This document shows positions 4,706-5,211 of a DNA stretch of 5,211 nucleotides, piece after piece. The stretch is from CAYLNM01 sp964385045 (GTDB lineage: Bacteria; Planctomycetota; Phycisphaerae; Phycisphaerales; SM1A02). Within the stretch, counting starts at the first letter, position 1. Each line of letters starts with the position of its first letter. The position numbers and the translations under genes are program-made. The notes under the pieces are model-generated. The model had not been told where the DNA came from, did not search any database, and saw only the letters and a program-made list of their open reading frames with translations. The stretch spans positions 1 to 5,211 of the forward strand of contig CAYLNM010000226.1 in assembly GCA_964385045.1 (NCBI GenBank), written 5' to 3'.

Positions 4706-5211
4706 GAATGCTGCGGCGGCGCGGCGAGCTGGTCGAGACCGTCGTCGGCGACGAGCTTCCGGGCGCCTTCCTGCTCCGCCCGGCCGGTGACGAGCCGCGG
4801 GCGTGCGTCATCGCGATGGGCGGATCCGAGTGCGGCGACTCGACGGCCCGCAGCGTCGCGGTCGAGCTCGCCTCGCGCGGGTGCGCGGTGCTCGGGCTGC
4901 CCTCCTGCGGCTCGTCGCGGGCCGAGGCGCTGATCGAGGGCCTCCCCACCGCCTTCGCCGAGATGCCGCTCGATGTCCTCGAGCCCGCCCGGGACTGGCT
5001 CCGCGGTCGCCCCGACATCCGCGCGGACGCGATCGGGCTGTGGGGCGTGTCGAAGGGGGCGGAGCTGGCGCTCGCGGGCGCCGAGCGCATCGACGGCTTC
5101 GCCGCCATCGTCGCGATCGTGCCCAGCGAAGTGATCTGGCAGGGCTGGGGCGTGCAGGGGGGGTGTAACGTGAGGTCTGTAAAAGCGGTGGCAGGCGAGG
5201 CTGGACAGGCT
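4594..5211 (+). CDS. BAAT/acyl-CoA thioester hydrolase, C-terminal catalytic part (partial)
   Basis: This frame picks up exactly where the preceding one loses homology: W-S-I-R-D at 4594, a linker, 'PGAFLLRPAGDEPRACVIAMGGSE' in pieces, then the alpha/beta-hydrolase C-terminal domain (BAAT_C type). The nucleophile elbow GVSKG is encoded at 5044-5058 within 'GLWGVSKGAEL', matching the family's G.SKG.EL. The serine codon is 5050-5052 (about Ser247 if the frame is restored). Ser rather than Cys at this place is typical of thioesterases that cleave acyl-CoA to free acid and CoA, as opposed to the Cys of bile-acid acyltransferases. 'IVPSEVIWQGWG' follows; after 5152 family resemblance stops and third-position GC drops. 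The Asp and His of the triad would lie beyond the window. In its own frame this part could only start at internal codons such as GTG 4561 or ATG 4708. Confidence 0.75.
5152..5211 (+). other. Composition break at the right edge
   Basis: From GTGCAG at 5152 on, family homology ends. In the 16 codons from 5164 to the edge, half end in A or T, against almost none before. It may be the 5' edge of an inserted element (for example a group II intron, which begins GUG) or a chimeric contig end. The stretch is too short to tell. Confidence 0.35.

Overview
The window is a very GC-rich (roughly 70% or more by eye) bacterial fragment, most likely from a planctomycete of the Phycisphaerae type. The clearest pointer is the C-terminus of the 2332-3246 product, which carries paired calcium-binding dockerin-type repeats of the 'DLDGDGTVGFDDLLTLLAAWG' style that is common in secreted Phycisphaerae proteins. 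Two small zinc-ribbon membrane proteins with CxxC / CPEC motifs also fit that group. The taxonomic call is an inference from protein style; there is no rRNA or marker gene.

Layout, left to right. Positions 1-609 (minus) hold a multi-pass membrane protein with a C-terminal zinc ribbon, running off the left edge. Positions 818-1081 (plus) hold a small zinc-ribbon protein with one membrane helix, divergent from the first gene and convergent with the next. Positions 1129-2109 (minus) encode a poly(ADP-ribose) glycohydrolase (PARG)-like protein. Positions 2332-3246 (minus) encode an exported laminin-B-domain protein with two dockerin repeats. Positions 3628-3879 (minus) encode an 83-residue two-helix membrane protein. 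From about 4310 to the right edge (plus) lies an acyl-CoA thioester hydrolase / BAAT-family enzyme whose reading frame is broken near 4592 and whose homology stops abruptly near 5152.

The genes do not form one obvious pathway. The three minus-strand genes between 1129 and 3879 are separated by 222 and 381 bases, each gap containing hairpins, so separate transcription units are more likely than an operon.

The points most worth a second look are: the perfect 13-bp inverted repeat covering the likely start codon of the thioesterase gene (4264-4316); its two-base frameshift; the composition and homology break at its 3' end, which could be a mobile-intron boundary or an assembly junction; and the divergent active-site signature of the PARG-like protein. 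No CRISPR array, tRNA, rRNA or complete mobile element was seen, and I found no convincing new multi-gene system.
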